The position numbers were made by a program, and so were the translations under genes. Shown here piece by piece: positions 1-12,695 of a stretch of DNA of 64,000 nt. Numbering within the stretch: position 1 is the stretch's first letter; every line of letters begins with the position of its first letter. The notes under the pieces were generated by a model, which was given only the letters and a program-made list of their open reading frames with translations, was not told where the DNA came from and made no database searches. The DNA lies in the NCBI GenBank assembly GCA_030847615.1, contig JAUMIR010000005.1:209606645-209670644 (forward strand), in the 5' to 3' direction. The stretch comes from Gambelia wislizenii (Eukaryota > Chordata > Lepidosauria > Squamata > Crotaphytidae).

Positions 1-490
1 CACACAGAGAAGAGTCCAGAACACAGTCCAAAGGTCAAGGCTTACAGAAGGCAGTGTTGTCCAGAAGTCAGTCCGTGGGTCAGCAGGATCAAGCAACAGG
101 GTGGTCAGGAACAGTCCAAGGTCAAGGCACCAGTCAAGGCAGCAAGGATTCAGGCACCGAATTTAGCAGGAAGCTTTCTCCATGCCTCTTCCTGCCTATA
201 TAAAGCAATTAAGCTTTGCCAGGTGTTTCTTAATGAGCAAGTACTTTTCATAAATTCTCAGAGACCTCTTTTGAGCCTCCTTTTGAGCTCGCTGCTGGGT
301 ATACAATGGTGGGGGTAAGTCCCTCTCCTCTTCTTCATCCTTATCTGAGTGGGCAGGACTCTCTGCTGGAACTGATGCCAACCCACTCAGACCAGGCTCT
401 TCCTCTGCTCAAGCCTCTAGGTTGGCAGGGTTCCCTGCTGGCACAGGTGTAGATAAACCTGTATCAGGCTCCCTAGGGCCATTCCCTGCC
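1..490 (-). mobile_element. LTR-like retrotransposon fragment (tentative)
   Basis: On the minus strand a short open stretch (381 to 196) encodes an acidic segment (SDKDEEEERDLPPP) followed by a basic, glutamine-rich helix-like tail. It ends beside a TATATAA-type sequence at 197-203. The remainder (195 to 1, minus sense) is a noncoding run rich in CTTGACCTTGGACT-like words, which is often seen in squamate LTRs. The layout (end of a polyprotein-like frame, then a TATA box and a T/C-rich transcribed end) suggests an LTR, but the left terminus lies outside the window and no terminal TG/CA can be checked. It could equally be an unclassified repeat. Confidence 0.33.
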
Positions 491-493
491 ATG

Positions 494-903
494 TCATAGA
501 ATCATAGATTTGTAGAGTTGGAAGAGACCACAAGGGCCATCCAGTCCAACCCCCTGCCACACAGGAAATCATGATCAAAGCATCCCCAACAGATGGCCAT
601 CCAGTCTCTGTTTAAAGACCTCCAAGGAAGGAGACCCCACCACGCTCTGAGGGAGTGCGTTCCACTGCCGAACAGCTCTTACTGTCAAAAAGTTCCTCCT
701 AATGTTGAGGTGGAATCTCTGTTCCTGAAACTTGCATCCATTGTTCTGTGTTCCAGTCTCTGGAGCAGAAGAAAACAAGCTGCTCCATCCTCAATGCAAC
801 ACCCCTTCAAATACTTAAACAGGGCTATCATATTGCCTCTTAACCGTCTTTTATCCAGGCTAAACATACCCAGCTCCCTAAGTCTCTCCTCATAAGGCAT
901 CGT
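494..903 (-). mobile_element. CR1 LINE, 5'-truncated 3' end
   Basis: The minus strand ends in the CR1 terminal word (TCTATGATTCTATGA) at 494. Reading in from the right it encodes the C-terminal part of CR1 ORF2, with [14 protein letters not shown], then FKYLKGC and the final FKQRLDGHL. It matches the same segment of the long CR1 at 52.6 kb closely and is cut at its 5' side near 903, the usual result of abortive target-primed reverse transcription. Small lesions split the reading frame. Confidence 0.9.
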
Positions 904-1010
904 AAGGCCCATGTATATAATCCTGAAATATGATTTCTGCACAGGAGAACTAGATAAGTCACACTGAGGCTCCAAGTGATGTCATCTTCACAGTATTAAC
1001 AAGCAAGTAT

Positions 1011-1045
<35 letters not shown>

Positions 1046-2544
1046 TATAACATGAGGCCCTGAATAACTGTATTTTACTTAGTTTAGTATAAACCAAGTT
1101 GTCTATAAATCCAGTACTGTAGGGTACCCAAATTACATCGGTGCAAGTCGTGGAACCTTTAATAGCAGCAATAGTAATTCCATTTTTACTTTGATTGAGG
1201 TAAATATTCTTTGTTCATCATTTAAAATTCTACACAATACCATCTAAGGGTCTGTGTGTACTTTATCAAGCAGTATAATTTGCATTTCATTCCACTAGGA
1301 AAAGAATTTTTGGATCTAGATATAGGACAGAGTACTTTTTATTCATGCAGGTCATAAATCTATTAAAAGATAGTCCATAAGTAGTCATAAATTAAAAACA
1401 CTTTTTAGTGCTTGTATAGGGAAGTGACTGAGTTTGGCCTGAGAATAATTAGAGTGGTGAAAAGAAACTCTGGTTAGCAAATCAAATATATCTGCCAAGC
1501 GGCAAATAGAAACCCTCCCCTCTTCCGACCAAAAAAAGAAAAAGAAAAAAAAAAAAGGATGTACAATTAGAATTGTTAGGCTGGAGCAGTTTCTCTATGA
1601 GCATATACCAAATATCTCTCAATGGTAAATAAAGTGAAAAAAATATTTGTCTGCATGGTTTTAGCTCAGCAGTCACATTCCCTTCAAAGCACTTGAAAGC
1701 ACAAATGTAAGGGAATCCAATGGTGTTTTAGAGGGAGCATTTAGGAGGAGTTATTATTACCAAATAACATTTTTTTTGTTTCTATTTATGGAAATGTTTG
1801 ATGTTGTAATGTATTTATATGCTGAACTGATAGTTTTATCTTTAAGTTTTCGCCTTACAGACTGTTTCTTTCTCCCTCCCTGAACCCTATTATGATAGTG
1901 GTGAGTTGATCCTATAAGTCTTTTTGAGGGGAGACATGGGGTGTTTTGTTTGTTAACTTCTTTACTCCTCATGGTATATGCTAATGATGAACCAAAATTG
2001 TTTCCCTAATTTTCAGAGGATTAAACATTGTCATAGTACAATAAAAAAAATTTCATGTGTGCTGATGACACGCTTACATCCCAAATACTGGCAGGGATTC
2101 TTTTCTTTGTTTTCAGTTTTGGCTCACAAGTCATGACCTTTGTATGCTGGTATTTTGGTATTCTGCAGATAAACAATCACAGGATGATATTCAAATCAGA
2201 GAAGTTAGGTGCCTTAAATCATATCTGAGAACTTTTTCCTCTCCTTACTTAGGAAGGTGGAAATGTTAGTTTGTCTATATTCAGTGCTCATGTCCGTGAG
2301 CATACAGGTTATTATGAGTTTTAAATGGAATGAAGAAGCAAACCTGTTCCTGCCTGCCCTTAATATTTTCTATTTTCAGCTTCTTTGTGGTACTGAGGTT
2401 TGGCTACACTTCTGCATGAAAGAGTATCCAGGATTTTTTGGGTGTCTATTCCACCTATTCCACCTACAGTTTCAGCTCTGTTTAGCTAATTTGAAATGTA
2501 AAATGAAATCCAGCAACTTCTCCTTAATTTTTGGCTTTTGTTGT
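904..2544. other. No gene recognised
   Basis: AT-rich single-copy-looking DNA. Open frames are short and without recognisable motifs. An A-rich tract lies at 1529-1558 and a GA microsatellite at 1014-1041 is listed separately. Confidence 0.6.
1014..1041. repeat. (GA)n microsatellite
   Basis: About 14 uninterrupted GA units. Confidence 0.97.
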
Positions 2545-2750
2545 TGTTAACTGCCGTCAAATTGACTTCAACCTATGGTGACTCCTATGGAGACCTCCAA
2601 GTCACCCTATCCTCAACAGCCCTGCTCAGGTCTTGCAGATTCAGGGCCATGGCTTCCTTGCTTGAATCTGTCCATCTGGATTAAGTCTTCCTCTTTTCCT
2701 CCTGCCTTCTACCTTAACTAGCATTATTATCTTTTCTAGTGAAGTGGAAA
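2545..2750 (-). mobile_element. BovB/RTE-like LINE 3' fragment
   Basis: Closely resembles the copy at 36453-36689, which on the minus strand encodes the end of an RTE/BovB-type ORF. Shared landmarks are the words CAACAGCCCTGCTCAGGTC and TTGCAGA-TCAGG. Only the 3' part survives and no frame is intact. Assignment to BovB rather than another RTE lineage rests on the protein motifs of the 36-37 kb copy. Confidence 0.6.
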
Positions 2751-3139
2751 TGTCACTATGTCTATATTCAATGCTCATGATCTAGTCTCATGATTTAGTA
2801 AAATGGAGGGCTCTAAATTAGCAAGTGTTCTGTTTTAAGGCAGTGGTCAACTAGGACCCAAAACTACCTGGAGATTTATGATAGAGAACTGCACTCAAAG
2901 CATGCATTTCCCCCCCCTGAGACTGATCTATTCAAACTGGCTATGGTCTTGGTTAGAAAAGATTAAAATGTCCTTGAATAATAGAATAAATCACTTTGAA
3001 GTTAATGATCATAGTTCTGAGATTTCCTTTTGGTAGTTTATTGTGGGGCTTAATGGATGATCTGGTCATCTGACTGCCTTCCTTCCAGTTAACAGCTTAG
3101 CACATGCTTTGTCCATAGAAGGTACCAGATCAAATCCCA
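2751..3139. other. No gene recognised
   Basis: Short unique-looking spacer between a BovB-like and an L2 fragment; nothing recognisable. Confidence 0.5.
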
Positions 3140-4262
3140 GGTCCCAGACTAGAAAAAACCTCTGTTTTCACAGAGAATGTACCCCCAACTAACACTGGTT
3201 ACATCCCTGTTCTCAGATCTGTCTTTTGGCTGACCAGGAGTACTTTTGTCTTGTTTGGATTAAGCTTCAGTTTTTTGCCCACACCCAATCCATTAAAGCT
3301 GTCAGGCACTGGTTTAGTATAGGAACAGCTTCCTTGGAATTTGGTGGAAAGGAGTAATAGAGCTGGCTATCATCAGCATACTGGTGACACCTGCTCCAAA
3401 ACGCCAGATTACCTTTCCCAGCAGTTTCATGTAGATGTTAAACAGGATAGGGGACAAGACTGAACCCTGAGGGACTCCACAGGCCAATGGTCAAGGAGTC
3501 TAAGAGGATTCCCCTATCATCACCTTCTGGGAATGCCCCTCCAGAAAGGAATGGACCCACTGTATAACAGTACTTCCAAGCCCCATTCCAGTGAAGTGCC
3601 CCAGAAGGATACCATGGTTGATGGTATTGAAATCCACTGAGAGGTCCAGCAGAACCAACAGGGACACACTCCCCCATCTAGTTCCAAAGCTGTGTCTGTG
3701 CTATAACCAGACTGGAAACCAGACTGAAATGGATCTAGATAATCCTTCTCATACAGGAACCCTTGGAGTTTAGAAGCCACCATATGCTCTAGCACCTTGC
3801 TCAGGAATGGAAGGTTGGAGACTGGTTGATAACTTTCTAGAATGGTAGGGTCCTTGGAAGGTTTTTTCAAAAGAGGTCTTACCACAGCCTCCTTCAGGCA
3901 TGTTGGGACCTTGCCTTGCTGTAGTGAGGCGTTAATCACTTCCCTTACCCATTCAGCCAGTCCTCCTCTGGCCTGTTTAATTAGCCAGGAGGGGCAAGGG
4001 TCTAGTACACATGTGGTGGCTCTCACCTCTCCTAGGATCCTATCCACATCCTCAGGCTGCACAAACTGAAAAGTATCCATCAACACTGGACAAGCAGGAG
4101 CCAAGGTTACATTCACAGGAGCTGTATCAACTCTGGCATCTATGTCAGTGTGAATCCAAGCAATTTTATCTGAAAAATGGCAGGCAAATTCTTCACAGTG
4201 TGTTACTGAAAGCTTTACCTTCTCTCCTGGACCAGATTGCAACAGATCCCTGACCACACAGA
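3140..4262 (-). mobile_element. L2-clade LINE fragment, reverse transcriptase
   Basis: The minus strand encodes part of an L2-clade ORF2 from the linker before the RT (HCEEFACHFSDKIAWI, then VLDPCPSWLIKQARGG) through RT blocks (SYQPVSNLPFLSKVLEHMV, LDPFQSGFQSGYSTDTALEL) to the active-site region. Near 3440-3520 the frame is lost. Downstream nucleotides still match the GVPQGS/LFNIYMK and YADD-type region of the other L2 copies but are no longer open. There is no endonuclease domain and no 3' tail, so it is truncated on both sides and dead. It belongs to the same subfamily as the copy at 13.3-14.4 kb. Confidence 0.85.
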
Positions 4263-5631
4263 ATAGCTCCGTTATTATCTTCTATTTCTGTTAGTTCTGG
4301 ACGCCATACATGTTTTGAAAAGTCAGGTCCTACCCAGAGACTTACAGTCTAAAGTGACTTCAGATGACTGGCTCTCCATGGAGAACCAGTCTTAGTTGAG
4401 ACATGTTTGAATGTTTATGTAGATGCATACAGGAAGCTCTATTTATGAATAATAGAAAATGAAATGATTTACTGTTCCACTGTGCCTTGTACTCAGTTGC
4501 TAATGGCCTTTTGGGCATCTGGTCTCCTTTTAAAGTACAGCTTTAAACTTATTTCTCCTCTCTGGCTTCCCTGAGTGTTTGTCTCAGTCTATATAAACAA
4601 TCTCATAATCTTAAATACATATGTTTGAGGCTCTCCACCTGTTGGTAACTGCAAACATATAGCCTGCTTCTGTGTGTGTTTACTCAAAACTGAATCCCAC
4701 TACATTCACAGGAGGCTTGTTCAGTGTGCATTAAAATGGCAGCTTGGAAAGAAAACTCTCCATTGTGAGATGAAGGAAATAAAACTTAGACCTGGACTTA
4801 CCCTGACAAATTTGCCACCCTAAGTCTTCTAAGGGCAATTTTATACTTCAACCCAGTGTACATCAGGATTTATTGCAACAAATAGTGGCTCCCAACTGTC
4901 TATACACCTATGTTCAAAACTGTGTGTGCAAGAATTAATATTATCCATGCATTAGAAATGTAAAGAAATCACCAATGTGAAGGAATACACACATCAACCA
5001 CTTTTGGAAGATCTTTAAGAACTTCCAGAAGTACAGTGTACTTCCCATTCCATTTTTTCCCCTGTTTTGTAAGTTGGCTGCTCAAAGTTTACAGACTCTT
5101 ATTTGCTTTTGTGCATAGTTTGTGCCTACCAGGCAGATATTTTTCAGGAAATTATTCAGTAAAATGTATTTTGTATTCGCACAGAAGAATTGTTACTAGG
5201 GGGAAATGCCTATAAAAATTTGGTCAGTAGCCAAAGGAGTGTCTTTATATCATGTTGGCACAATCCTCACAGCCAAATGAACTGCACTTTGAAGTTTCAT
5301 GTAATAACTAGTAGTTGTCAAAAATTATGGGTTGGGAATATATTTATATTCCATAATCTGCTCACTATGCTGACTCTACTTTCTTGTCAGTCTATCTTCT
5401 GTACCATCTCTTCAATTCTGAAATACGATTACCATGCCAATAAGCATGTGGAACATCAATGAATGATAGCAAAGCCTTTAGACTGCTATCACATATTCCA
5501 ATTATATAATCAAAATTATATTAAAAACACAAGGAATGAATGTGAGTCAGAGCAATTAAGAAGCACAACTTCCTCCATTCCCTTCTCACTGCATAAAACA
5601 TGTTAGGCTATAGATTATTATTTTTTTCTAA
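4263..5631. other. No gene recognised
   Basis: AT-rich DNA with only short frames; no repeat family recognised. Confidence 0.55.
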
Positions 5632-5869
5632 AACGTTTATTTATTTATTTACAAATATATATGTAAAATTTAGATTCACAAATTTCAAAGCAGTGTACAT
5701 CAATAAAACAAAATATATACCCAAACACACAAATAATATATAGACTAACATGCAGTCTTTATGTGCCCCATGAAATATACATTTAGTTAGACAAACAGGG
5801 AAACCTTGCTTAGGTAAGTATATGTCGTTCGCTAACCAACCCATGAAATAATGAGACCACACACAGTGC
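5632..5869. repeat. AT-rich LINE-tail-like stretch (uncertain)
   Basis: Begins with TTTATTTATTTATTTAC and continues with a segment resembling the antisense of LINE 3' tails, but no coding part is attached. It could be simple AT-rich sequence. Confidence 0.25.
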
Positions 5870-6117
5870 TTGGGTTAAATATGGACCACTTTATTTAAAC
5901 TATCACCTATTTAAGTTTTATCCCCTGAGATGTGCAAAAGGGGGGGGAGCAACCTAGTGTAGGAGCAGCTGAGGCTGTTGGTCTCTCCTAGACCTCCTCC
6001 CCAGCTTCCCCTGGGTAAAACACTTGGGCTCCAAGGAGAATCCAAAGGTTGGTTTGCTCCCTGGCTTTCCAGCTGCTGGAAGACCAACCCAAGGATCTGA
6101 CCCCCAAATTGCCTGAC

Positions 6118-6640
6118 TTAAAATGAGGGCAAAATCCTCAGGCTAGCAGGACATCCCCCTTCCCCACCCCTAGGTCTCATGACATGTAGGGGCAGCTCCT
6201 GAGCCTTATTCTTCACCAAATGGGTGCCATTGGTGTTCACCAAACTCCTAATTCCCCTCTCACTACCTGCGATGGATAAAGGCCAAGCATCTGCTTGACT
6301 CCTATCTCCCACCAGGCTGGCCAAAAAGGCCCCCACACTCTGTTGCAGATCTCCCAGGAATATCTAGTTCCCTTCTTCAGATAAGTAGAAAGTGTCCACT
6401 TGATAGAGCTCCAGCTTTTGAAAAATTATTTGAGGATAAGGTAGGAAGTGCCCCAGCCCCTTAGCCAGGGCATTCCAAATTTCTCTGTTAACACTCCCTT
6501 GGACTGTGTCAATACAATAGGTACTCCCCCACAGCCATATTTGCCTGGGCACAATAGCAGACCACAATATGGATACCCCGGGCCACGAGGACTGGATAAC
6601 CTCCATATCATGGATGGCTTGTATAATTTGGGCCTTTAGA
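6118..6640 (-). pseudogene. SGNH-hydrolase-like ORF relic of a retroelement
   Basis: The minus frame from about 6640 to 6118 is open except for one stop at 6364-6366. It reads in order VIQSSWPGVSILWSAIVPRQ, then VNREIWNALAKGLGHFL, then VDTFYLSEEGN, the stop, and IFLGDLQQSVGAFLASL. This order resembles esterase-like ORFs of vertebrate tyrosine-recombinase retrotransposons: a 'lWSeivPR' strand, a VNR-type helix, and a D.hLS..G catalytic block followed by F..DL...L. Here the expected Asp-x-x-His of the last block is not preserved (VDTFYL), so it would be inactive. The family call is by motif memory only; chance resemblance is possible. Confidence 0.4.
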
Positions 6641-8766
6641 GTACTCTAAACCCAGGGGCAGCATGTGCAAGCTGAACCCCAAATTCCCAACAAATCAGTT
6701 TTTGTTGCTGCCCTTGGGTACCCTGTGAAGACACCGAGGTGCCTCCTTCACCATTCTGAATAATATGTCCACTGTGCAGCTGCTCACCTGGGGTCAACCA
6801 TGGAGGGGCCATAACTTGCATCCACAATTGTGAGTGAATGAGATCCCACCTAAGGTTGGAATGTATTGCACTCTCATCCTAAAAGATTTGTCATAAAGGA
6901 GCCATGCAGGACTGGGAAATTCCATGTAATCTCTGTATATGATGTCTATATATTGAATCACAGGACACATCCTCTGGGGCTGAGCCTTTGCTATTACCTG
7001 TGCATAAATGAAATAACCAGGCTGTCATAAATGGATGACTCAGATGAGGAGGAAAAGGAGGCAGAGTGTCAGGAAGCTGCAGCTCCTGATAGTGGAACTC
7101 TCTTTGAGTCCAAAGAGATGGGGTCTGGGGACCCTGTTCCCCAGAAGGAGTTGGCAGAAGCTGCAGATCCTGAAGACAACACCCCGCCCCCATCCTTTGT
7201 TGAGAGAAATAGGGAGAAACATCAAGCCCAGTGCTGGTTAAGTAATAGAAATTGACTAATTAGGCACCTGTGGTCTTGAAGGAACTGCCCATAAATATCC
7301 TGGCAGTTCTCTCTCAATCTTACTGCTGACAACTCTCTTATCCAGGTGATTGGCAGTACAAGTCCTTGGACTGGCTGTGCTTTGGTCTACTCTATTAACT
7401 CTTTGTTGGCATGTGTACCTGGACTTCTGACCTACTGGAGTGCTGATATGACCTCTGGACCAGCTGTCACTCACCCTTGTGTTCTCCCTTCATCTTGCAT
7501 AGATAATCCATGACTGACCCAGACCAGACTGACAACTCAACAATTCCTACACACCAACCACCTTCTTCCTCAGGCACTTGCTGACTCATGTTCAGGACAT
7601 GAGCAACCAATTTGTGCATGTCCTATCTACCCTATGCTTCTTTAACTTCTCCTTCTCCCTATCATCTAATTTCTCTTTGTCCTTTTTTCAAATTCACAAT
7701 ATAGTAGGAAGAAAATGTCAAAATATTCTCCCAGCAATAGCTTGTCCCTATTGGCTGGCAGCAAATGCTTACCCAAAGGGAGTGTTTGCTCCCCAAAAAG
7801 GATAGGCACCATAGGGGACATTGTTATAGCTCTGCTGTTGGGCTGGAGCTACAAGACCCTATACTGCTATCAGCCTCAACTGGAAGTTCATATTAGAAGA
7901 AATACTATACCATGGGACCCATAGGGCTAAGCGTGTTGAGATAGGATCCTATCCCCACTGCTAGTACCCGGCATACATGGCATATTAGGTTGACTAGTGG
8001 TCAGAGACATACTCCATGGGCCCCATGACCAACTATACTCCCCAGGGGCTCCACCAGGCAAATTGTGTGTCTCACCTGTACTGGCATCAGTCATGTTGGC
8101 CTCCTATGACTCCATAGGATCCATGGATGATGCAGAAGACTTGGCTTCATTTCATGATGTGGCTGGTCCAGCATGCTTTCTATCCTGTTCTAAGGCATCA
8201 AGTCAGGCAAAAATTTCTTTAGTTAAGCTAACTTTAACGACCTTCTTTCATGAACCCTTAGAATCCGCCCTGGGGTGCTTAACCTGCTTATCTTTTTCCT
8301 GTGTGTGCAACCTTAATAGGATGACTTCAGTAATATTGACCCCACTCTCATAATTAGATGATGAAAATACCTCTAGGGATGGGTGCCTAGGAGAGAGATT
8401 CCTCATAGGACCTTTATCCTTGGAAACCTGACCACCTTTCTTTGCAGCCATGTGCCTGGCTTTCCTAAGCCTAATCAAAAACTCAAACCATGAATGCCAG
8501 TCAGCCCAATAAGGCCTAACAATACCCCCACCTCTGGGCCCACAGGCCATGAATCAGGGGGCAAGGCTCCCAGTGAAGAACTAGCCAAGAAGATCAAAAG
8601 GGATTAAGGCCAGATGTGGTTGCAGCCTAGCAGACCCCCAAAGCCCCAGTGGTTGAGTTGGCTGGGTCTGGCAGGCCACTAGGGGTTGGCACAGGCCCAT
8701 ACAGTAAAGAATTATCACCAAGGATGGCTTCCTAATGACTGCATACCCAATGCTGTAAGATGGCCT

Positions 8767-8847
8767 AATCAAAGTGGCACATTGCAGCCTAATTGGGGCC
8801 TACTAAGGACTCATGGGCCTATACAGCATCCAATCAAAGTGGCACAT
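8767..8847 (+). repeat. Pair of 16-bp direct repeats, 65 bp apart
   Basis: AATCAAAGTGGCACAT occurs at 8767-8782 and 8832-8847. Each is followed within a few bases by a GCCTAA word. It looks like a decayed tandem duplication inside the repetitive block. Confidence 0.6.
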
Positions 8848-9700
8848 CATGGCCTAACTGATGCCTGAACCAACCCCAACCCTGCTACCATGCAACCTAG
8901 CAAGGACTGAAGGTGCCTGGTGGGTGGAGTGACTTATGGGGCCTAGCTGGGTGGTGAATAGTAGATCGAATCAGGGCCTATTCTCAGTGCCTATCAGGCC
9001 TAGTGGAGCCTATTAAGGCACTGACCATGTGGTGGATTACAGGACTGTAATGCAGGAATGCTAGGAAACATGGGCACAGTCCTGCTGGACAAACCCAAAC
9101 CAGTCTAAGGGATCAATCCCCAGAACCAACCTGGGCTCCTGACTCCCACCTCAGGCCCCAAACCAACCTGGTAACCCTGGAACCAACCCAGAACACCCAC
9201 TCAAGCCTGGCTAAGGCTGTGGTGCTTCCCTGCTGCCATTCCAGTCCAAATGTTCCTTCTCAGAATTTAAGAAATAATACAGATTCATTAGAGCAATGGA
9301 TTAGACCCAACCACTAATGTAAAGAGTCAAATAAAATGAATACTGAATCCACCCGAGTAGCAGAGTCTGCAACAATACTTCATCCCTGCAGGCCCGATTG
9401 GGGCCTATCACTCACAAAAACAACTAAACGCTATGACCACAAGCAAAAGAAATATAAGAAAAAGATGGTAGCTAGATGGACCAGATTGTGTGGCAGCACA
9501 AGGTAGCCCTGCATTGCCCTGTGACCAGGCCCAGCCACAACCCAACAAACTAGAATCGCTTGGTATCACTGATGTTACTGCTTATCACTTGCTCTGGGAA
9601 GCACTTGAACTTGCACCGAGAAGAGATCAGAAGAGGAAGAGGTGAGGGTGGCATGAGCTTATAAGTACTCTGACTCTACCCCCCACCGCCACTCAATGTC

Positions 9701-11141
9701 ATGGCATTCAGCACCATGATGTAGTTGCTGTGGCCTCTAGTCTTAGGAGGCTAGCTGTGCTGCGTGAGGGGGGATCTGAATAGCATGTGTCTAAAAAGTT
9801 GCTGTATACTGAATTTTCATGGGGAAAACATTCCACATTGTAGTAGCCATAACACTAAAAGTCCTGCTCCAAATGACTGCAGAAGAGACTTAAGGGATAT
9901 GTGGTACTACCTGGAGGGCTTCATCACATAAGCTCATTTAGTCTTATCTTAGATTCTTAAATTAGTCTGCAACCCTGTTATAGATGCACAGACTAGTGAA
10001 AATGACTATTCCCAGGGTGCTCTGTGGAAAGGAAGAACTTTTAATAGTCTTAATAATCTATAGAACAAAGATGTCCAAAGAATACAGCATCGTACATGTC
10101 TTCATTCTCATATGTTTTCTGCATTCTTCTAAATAATTCTGAAATATTTATTTTAGTCTATTCATCAGAACTTAATGGATAAGCCAGAAAATTCCACAGG
10201 GCCTAGTTATTTTGTAGTTCAATATATCACCCATTTGTCAGCTTAATACCTCTTTAAGTCATCCTTCAACTTTTTTCTTTTCCAACTCAATACTTTTTGA
10301 TCTCTATTTTCCCTTGTGAGTAAGTGGTGAAATTACATCATTCTCAAAATGAAAATACATAAATCCTATGACCTACCTTTTATAATTTCTCTGCTTGTAG
10401 CTTCTTAGGAGGTAATAAAATGTTGCTTAGAAAGCAAGTGTGATGCTATTTATCTGTTTAGCAGCAGTCCAGAGAGCTGTTAAAATGGTGATAGATTATA
10501 AGGTTGCTATCCTGCAATCTCAAGGGAGGCAATTACCCGCCTGCATCAGTATTTATTCAGGTGAGTCCCTCTCCACTTCTCTCTCGTCATTCTGTTGTCT
10601 GACATAATTCTTCAGCATTCAGCATTGTCATTTACAGCATCAAATTGAGATGGTCTGACACATTGTCTTGCTCATACTTATTTTTTTCTCCGTTCAAAGT
10701 TATGGGGGACTCATGTACAAGAGAGAAAGGGGTGAGAATATAGTCCTGTAGCACGGAATCCATGGCTACAGAGTCAGGACAACTGCATAGCTAGCATAGT
10801 CTAGGAAGAGCAGAAGACTTCTGATGTTTCTCACTGAATCCTAGAGGTCATCCCCTGGTAAGCACATTAGTTTGTATGGACTAGGACCATAGGAAGATAC
10901 ATTGTACAAAATCAGATTCTGGAGAGGGGCAGGGGGATCTATCTATTTCAGTGGTAACTAGCTCAGGCTCTTCAGGGCCTCAGGCAATGGTCTTCACTAT
11001 CTGCTATATGGTTCTTTTAACTGATCATTCCTGGGAATCAACCTGAGAATGGAAACTTCTGCATTTCTGTTCTATTACTGAAGTATGTTCTATCCCAGAG
11101 AATCTGAGTCCATGGATGGTGTAAAGAAAAGTGTGACTATG
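9701..11141. other. No gene recognised
   Basis: No motif-bearing frame and no repeat family recognised. Confidence 0.5.
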
Positions 11142-11415
11142 GACTTTTTCAAATGGGGTAAAAAAAACCAAGGAGGTTGGGCAAAGAACAGGGCTATTGC
11201 GCTTACAGAGCACCGTTTCAGACGATGCAGTCCTCCTTCCCCCATGCTGTGGACCTCTGTCAATAAAAAGCAGCGCTCGTGGGGGAAGGTCGAGAGGAGA
11301 TCAGGAGGTGGATGGAGGAGGACTGTGTCATCTGAAATGAGGCTCTGTAAGTGCAACAGCCCCGTTCTTCTCCCAACCTCCTCAGTTTTTTTTTTTTTAC
11401 CTGTTTGAAAAAGTC
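11142..11415. mobile_element. Foldback MITE, copy 1
   Basis: The ends are inverted copies: GACTTTTTCAAA at 11142 and TTTGAAAAAGTC ending at 11415. The inverted match continues inward (GGTAAAAAA with TTTTTTACC, ACCAAGGAGGTTGGG with CCCAACCTCCT, and AGAACAGGGCT with AGCCCCGTTCT), with the TTACAGAGC/GCTCTGTAA pair flanking the core. The element is therefore one long imperfect hairpin with a partly deleted centre. A second copy is at 20256-20592. There is no coding capacity. Superfamily unknown; no convincing target duplication was seen. Confidence 0.82.
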
Positions 11416-12695
11416 CTCTGTCTTTAAGGCAAGGATGGGTAACCTCCAGCCCATGGTCCAGACATGGTCTACAAACTTATTCTGCTGTTATCTTGTCAGT
11501 GATTGGATATCTTCCACAGCAGCAGAAGAGGGACCCACAGAGTAGTGGGAAACAAGTAAGATACACAGGAAGGATGCAATAGTGTTAAAGAAGCATCAAC
11601 ACCTGGCAACAACAGAAACATACCAACAGCCTCCAAAGTCTACTTTTCCTCAGCCAGTTCTAATACTTATGACCTCTTTCTCAAGTTCAAACTTCATAGC
11701 CTATTCCTTTCTGCTTCCAATCTTTCAATTTAAGGGCAGTGGTGGAATTCTAACTCAAGAAGGTGAGGCTTCAGAGAGGATACAACACCATGTTCTTTCT
11801 TCATGATCACATAGCTAGGTTTCCTACTCTTCAAAGTGAATAGAGCACCAATTCAGAAATGTAACCGCAATAGAGTTCATCAAATTATAGCACTTCAGGG
11901 CAACACTCAGCATTAAGGCCAAGAGGAGAGCCAAATAAATACTGTATACTAAGTAAATAAATAGTAAATAATAAATAAATAAACATTTTCAGGTGTTCTT
12001 GAAATCTGCTGTAGTTTATTTACTTTGTGTTTACTCTTTTGATTAAAATAAATACTAATAAATTAAAACTTACCTTTCTTAGTATTTCTATATGCTAAAT
12101 CCAATTGCCAGAATTGACCCACTGAATCAATGGGTCTACTTTAGTTAGAACAAGTGAATGGAATTGTTCCACAGTGTTTTCCACTAATCTAGCAGGAAAA
12201 AAAGCTTAATACAAGAGCAGAGATGTAAAACTTCCTGAAATTGTGAACTGGAGAGCTATTTTTCCCCATTTTGGGAGGGTGGGAGGGAAACAAACTTTTT
12301 TTGTGGGACGGGGAGAAATAAGAATATATGCCATAGTTATTGTCATTTCTAACCTAAACTTATTTTACCACTTTAGCTACAGAAAATACTTTGTTCATAA
12401 TAAATTAGCAATAAAAATGTATTATTTGACATATTTATTGAATCTGAAAATATAAAAGCCTTAATTTTGTACAAGCAAAATTGTAAATATACTCTGTGGG
12501 CTTATATACACAGCAAACACAAGACATACAACCACTCTTTCCATGAAGATTTCTTTCTTCTGATCATTTGCTTATACCCCACCTTTCTCCCAGTTAACAA
12601 AAGTAGGAATATAAGAGTTATTTAAAGAGAGATTAAACAATTTAAAAAGTTAAACATTAAAACAGCACCGCAGAGCATTAAAACACTATCCCAAT
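11416..12695. other. No gene recognised; AT-rich simple tracts
   Basis: Contains AAAT-type tracts near 11950-11985. A segment at about 12560-12690 resembles the antisense of a LINE 3' tail, but too weakly to annotate. Confidence 0.5.

Larger units (their letters stand above)
5870..9700 (-). mobile_element. Unclassified repetitive block, possibly a tyrosine-recombinase retrotransposon relic
   Basis: This block is richer in G+C than its surroundings and holds several short motif-bearing frames mostly on the minus strand. One is the esterase-like relic at 6118-6640. Another frame at 8248-8550 (RPYWADWHSWFEFL followed by a basic stretch) might be the start of a recombinase-like core-binding domain. 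On the plus strand a short acidic frame lies at 7031-7255. An SGNH-like frame together with a possible recombinase is the arrangement known in Ngaro/DIRS-type elements, but I see no catalytic R..H..R/Y set and no boundaries, so the class is a guess. Confidence 0.35.

Noticed and set aside
11085..11408. Plus-strand frame of about 107 codons
   Set aside because: Falls within the foldback MITE; its antisense is open too because the element is palindromic.
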